From positions 1-7,593 of the forward strand of contig JAJYGE010000248.1 in the NCBI GenBank assembly GCA_021785155.1: 7,593 nucleotides of DNA. Direction: 5' to 3'. Below the pieces are notes generated by a model that did no database searches, was not told the DNA's origin, and was given only the letters and a program-made list of their open reading frames with translations. Shown here in pieces: positions 6,215 through 7,593 of the stretch. The position numbers and the translations under genes are program-made. Numbering within the stretch: the first letter of the stretch is position 1; every line of letters begins with the position of its first letter. Source of the stretch: Planctomycetota bacterium (lineage in GTDB: Bacteria > Planctomycetota > Phycisphaerae > WQYP01).

Positions 6215-6248
6215 CGCATTGTCCAAAACCTTCGCCGGATTTTTTTTT
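6182..6248 (+). terminator. Attenuator-like hairpin with nine T in the PEP-CTERM leader
   Basis: CCGGAAGG (6182-6189) can pair with CCTT-CG-CCGG (6229-6238, two unpaired bases). One base and then T9 (6240-6248) follow. The 39-nt loop holds an inner stem, GTGCG (6191-6195) with CGCAT (6215-6219), and a small stem AGAG-CAAG-TTCT (6196-6207). GCAC at 6171-6174 could pair either with GTGC at 6157-6160 or with GTGC at 6191-6194, offering a switch. RNA ending here would be about 110 nt from the predicted promoter, so it may be an attenuated leader or a small RNA. Confidence 0.4.
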
Positions 6249-6310
6249 GGATGACCTGTTGAGGCGTCCGCCGGTTGGCAGTTGGAGTTTTTGGAAAGAG
6301 AGAAGTTTTT

Positions 6311-6943
6311 ATGCACTACTCAAAGTTATCGTTGCTTGGCTTATGTTCCGCAGCGGTTCTCGCGGCCCTCGTTGGAACCTCGGTCGGCCATGCGTCCACA
6401 ATCAGTGTTGTTACTTTCAGCGAAAATGGCCCGACAGCATTGATGAATTCTGGTTTGACTGCCAAGTCATTTTGGTCCATTGGTGCCGGTGATGGAAGTT
6501 TTTCCAACTCCGGCAATAGCGCGTATTCATCACAAACCGGCGGAGCCGTTACCCCGGAAGAAGCCAATGTACTTAACGAGAAACTGGCGACATTTGTCGT
6601 AAATGAAGGCAGTAATAAAACGGCGGTGCCGAACTTTATCACCGGCGGACAACTCGTGCAGGTGGATAGCAATCAGGAATTTGTCTCGGAATTGTTTGGC
6701 GGGGCCAGACAATCCGGAGCAACGCCGTTTGATTATTCCTTACCGGAAAACGCGCCTTATTATGTGCGCAGCGTGAACCCTGTGCCGATGCTTCCTGGTG
6801 GAACGCTGGTTCTTAACAGTGCGAAGCAGGGATCCGTTTCCGTGACGGTGCCGACACCGGAACCTGCGGCTTTGAGCCTCATGGCCTTGGCAGGCTTGGG
6901 ACTGTTGCTGTTGCCCAAGCGGCGAAACTGTATAGCTTTATAA
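6311..6943 (+). CDS. Secreted PEP-CTERM sorting-domain protein
   Basis: The 210-residue product has an N-terminal signal peptide (basic start, hydrophobic 7-24, likely cleavage after GHA at 28). The central part is rich in Ser, Asn, Gly and Thr, with no enzyme motif I recognise. The C-terminus is a PEP-CTERM signal: TPEPAALSL (Pro-Glu-Pro at 183-185), a hydrophobic helix at about 186-201 and KRR at 203-205. In such systems the protein is exported and processed by an exosortase, then released or anchored at the surface, often glycosylated. Only one cysteine lies in the tail and none in the mature middle. ATG 6311 was chosen because the signal peptide starts there and GAGAGAAG ends 5 nt upstream. 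The last five residues after KRR and the stop codon are encoded by an inverted repeat (6928-6952). The central function is unknown; no exosortase gene is in the window. Confidence 0.87.
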   Translation: MHYSKLSLLGLCSAAVLAALVGTSVGHASTISVVTFSENGPTALMNSGLTAKSFWSIGAGDGSFSNSGNSAYSSQTGGAVTPEEANVLNEKLATFVVNEGSNKTAVPNFITGGQLVQVDSNQEFVSELFGGARQSGATPFDYSLPENAPYYVRSVNPVPMLPGGTLVLNSAKQGSVSVTVPTPEPAALSLMALAGLGLLLLPKRRNCIAL

Positions 6944-6952
6944 GCTATACAG
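6928..6952. repeat. Perfect 11-bp inverted repeat containing the stop codon
   Basis: CTGTATAGCTT (6928-6938) and AAGCTATACAG (6942-6952) form a perfect stem around TAT. The TAA stop of the PEP-CTERM gene is 6941-6943. No T-run follows on the plus strand, so it is not a standard terminator. It may stabilise the mRNA 3' end, serve as a protein-binding palindrome, or derive from a small repeat element. Confidence 0.65.
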
Positions 6953-7173
6953 GCCCGATATAGGGAGATGAAAGAGGCACCGCAAGGTTGCTGCAACAAT
7001 CGGCGCGTTGAGGCGTTGGGAATAATGCCTTGGCCATGTTGGCCGCAGATGCTATTGGCAGGCAATTGGAACGGCGTGCCAATAGCGGTTTGGAACTTTT
7101 GGAACGTGGCAGAAAATACAAGACCGGCCTGACAGAGCATTGTCAACGCCGCAGTGTTATGGGGAATGGAATA
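6953..7173. other. Intergenic region between two secreted-protein genes
   Basis: About 220 nt without a convincing gene. It contains a perfect 10-bp inverted repeat (7051-7086) and several TTGGAA copies. An ATG frame at 6968-7132 would encode 54 residues with an odd Trp-rich composition and was not accepted. No clear promoter was found; the downstream gene could be read from the upstream promoter or from one I cannot see. Confidence 0.45.
7051..7086. repeat. Perfect 10-bp inverted repeat upstream of the second secreted-protein gene
   Basis: GCTATTGGCA (7051-7060) is repeated inverted as TGCCAATAGC (7077-7086) with a 16-nt spacer. Only a broken T-rich stretch follows. It could fold in RNA or act as an operator about 90 nt upstream of the next start codon. 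Confidence 0.5.
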
Positions 7174-7593
7174 ATGATGAACTTAAAAAATCGCGCATTG
7201 GTTTTCAGTGCGGCATTTGCCGCGGTACTGGCTGGCTCGGTTATCGCCGCGCAGGCCACAACCGTTCCCCCCAGTGATCTGGGCGGATTCGCCCTCAATG
7301 GCACTGGTGATTCTGGTCTGGGCGGCCAGTCGATGAATATTACTACCAGCACCACAACCAACCTCACAGCGGCGGAAGATAATATTTATCTGTCCAACGA
7401 TACGTTTTCCACGGCCAGCCCATTTTCAATTTCATTTGATTATGCGGTCAGTGGTGCCGGTGTTTCACCCAATACCAGCACTCCGCCGTCGGCGTTAAAC
7501 GGTACGCTGGCCAATTTTTTTCTCGGTAGCGGACCATCCTCCACGCCGGGGCTTGAATTTTCCATTAATCCCTATGCCAGCAATGTCAGCTAT
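7174..7593 (+). CDS. Secreted Ser/Thr/Asn-rich protein, possibly lectin-like (3' partial)
   Basis: The frame is open from ATG 7174 to the right edge (140 codons). An ATG immediately follows at 7177, and either could start; GGGGA and TGGA at 7161-7170 provide the ribosome binding site. Counting from 7177, residues 1-27 form a signal peptide with cleavage likely after AQA. The mature part starts TTVPPSDLGGFALNGTG and is rich in Ser, Thr, Asn and Gly with no cysteine so far. The order 'GFALNGTG', 'NIYLSNDTFS', 'PFSISFDYAV' resembles the opening strands of bacterial legume-lectin-like (ConA-like) beta-sandwich proteins, several of which end in PEP-CTERM. That resemblance is my impression, not a search result. 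The C-terminus, which would show or exclude a PEP-CTERM signal, lies outside the window. Confidence 0.8.
   Translation, partial: MMNLKNRALVFSAAFAAVLAGSVIAAQATTVPPSDLGGFALNGTGDSGLGGQSMNITTSTTTNLTAAEDNIYLSNDTFSTASPFSISFDYAVSGAGVSPNTSTPPSALNGTLANFFLGSGPSSTPGLEFSINPYASNVSY

Larger units (their letters stand above)
6003..6310. other. Long structured intergenic region between infC and the PEP-CTERM gene
   Basis: This 308-nt stretch holds no long gene. In order it contains a nested hairpin (6027-6059), two overlapping AT-rich inverted repeats (6064-6090), a promoter-like element (6100-6128), a 22-codon leader ORF (6146-6214), an attenuator-like hairpin with nine T (6182-6248) and a purine-rich ribosome binding region before ATG 6311. 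The parts are listed separately. Confidence 0.6.

Noticed and set aside
6258..7016. Shared 10-mer GTTGAGGCGT at 6258-6267 and 7007-7016 in both secreted-gene leaders
   Set aside because: Similarity does not extend beyond the 10 bases, the distances to the start codons differ, and a match of this length is not surprising between two leaders.
6968..7132. 54-codon Trp-rich frame beginning after AGGGAG
   Set aside because: Six Trp in 54 residues, no spacing between the purine run and ATG, and overlap with a perfect inverted repeat suggest non-coding sequence.
1..7593. CRISPR array, tRNA, rRNA, insertion sequence or phage genes
   Set aside because: No regularly spaced direct repeats, no cloverleaf-like sequence, no transposase or integrase motif was seen on either strand.

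Overview
The window looks like chromosomal DNA of moderate GC content from a bacterium of the PVC group, most likely a planctomycete (Phycisphaerae-like). The hints are two consecutive secreted-protein genes, the first with a textbook PEP-CTERM sorting signal, a pyrR-pyrB-argJ cluster, and a lone infC without rpmI-rplT. This placement is inference; no rRNA or other phylogenetic marker was compared. No tRNA, rRNA, CRISPR array, insertion sequence or phage gene was seen.

Layout. (1) 1-1359, plus strand: the 3' part of a fusion of a class I SAM-dependent methyltransferase and a family 2 glycosyltransferase, running in from the left edge. (2) 1360-1598: a convergent intergenic stretch with a candidate argJ terminator and a possible decayed reading frame. 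(3) 1599-4358, minus strand: pyrR, pyrB and argJ, tightly packed (4-bp ATGA overlap between pyrR and pyrB; 16 nt between pyrB and argJ). This makes one transcription unit for pyrimidine and arginine biosynthesis, the two pathways that share carbamoyl phosphate. (4) 4508-5236, minus strand: a Bax inhibitor-1 family membrane protein, separated from pyrR by a strong intrinsic terminator. (5) 5237-5483: a divergent promoter region with an A/T tract placed symmetrically between the two promoters. (6) 5484-6002, plus strand: infC (translation initiation factor IF-3), whose best-supported start codon is ATT, the rare codon used for IF-3 autoregulation in enterobacteria. (7) 6003-6310: a structured non-coding stretch with a hairpin after infC, a promoter-like sequence, a 22-codon leader ORF containing Cys-Asp-Cys-Phe-Cys, and a hairpin followed by nine T. 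(8) 6311-6943: a secreted PEP-CTERM protein whose stop codon lies inside a perfect 11-bp inverted repeat. (9) 7174-7593: the 5' part of a second secreted, Ser/Thr/Asn-rich protein cut by the right edge.

The central genes are housekeeping: nucleotide and arginine synthesis, translation initiation and a membrane ion-channel-like protein. The flanks point to the cell surface: a sugar transferase on the left and exported, probably glycosylated PEP-CTERM-type proteins on the right. I found no clearly new multi-gene system. The most interesting signals are regulatory: the ATT start of infC and the attenuator-like leader ahead of the PEP-CTERM gene.
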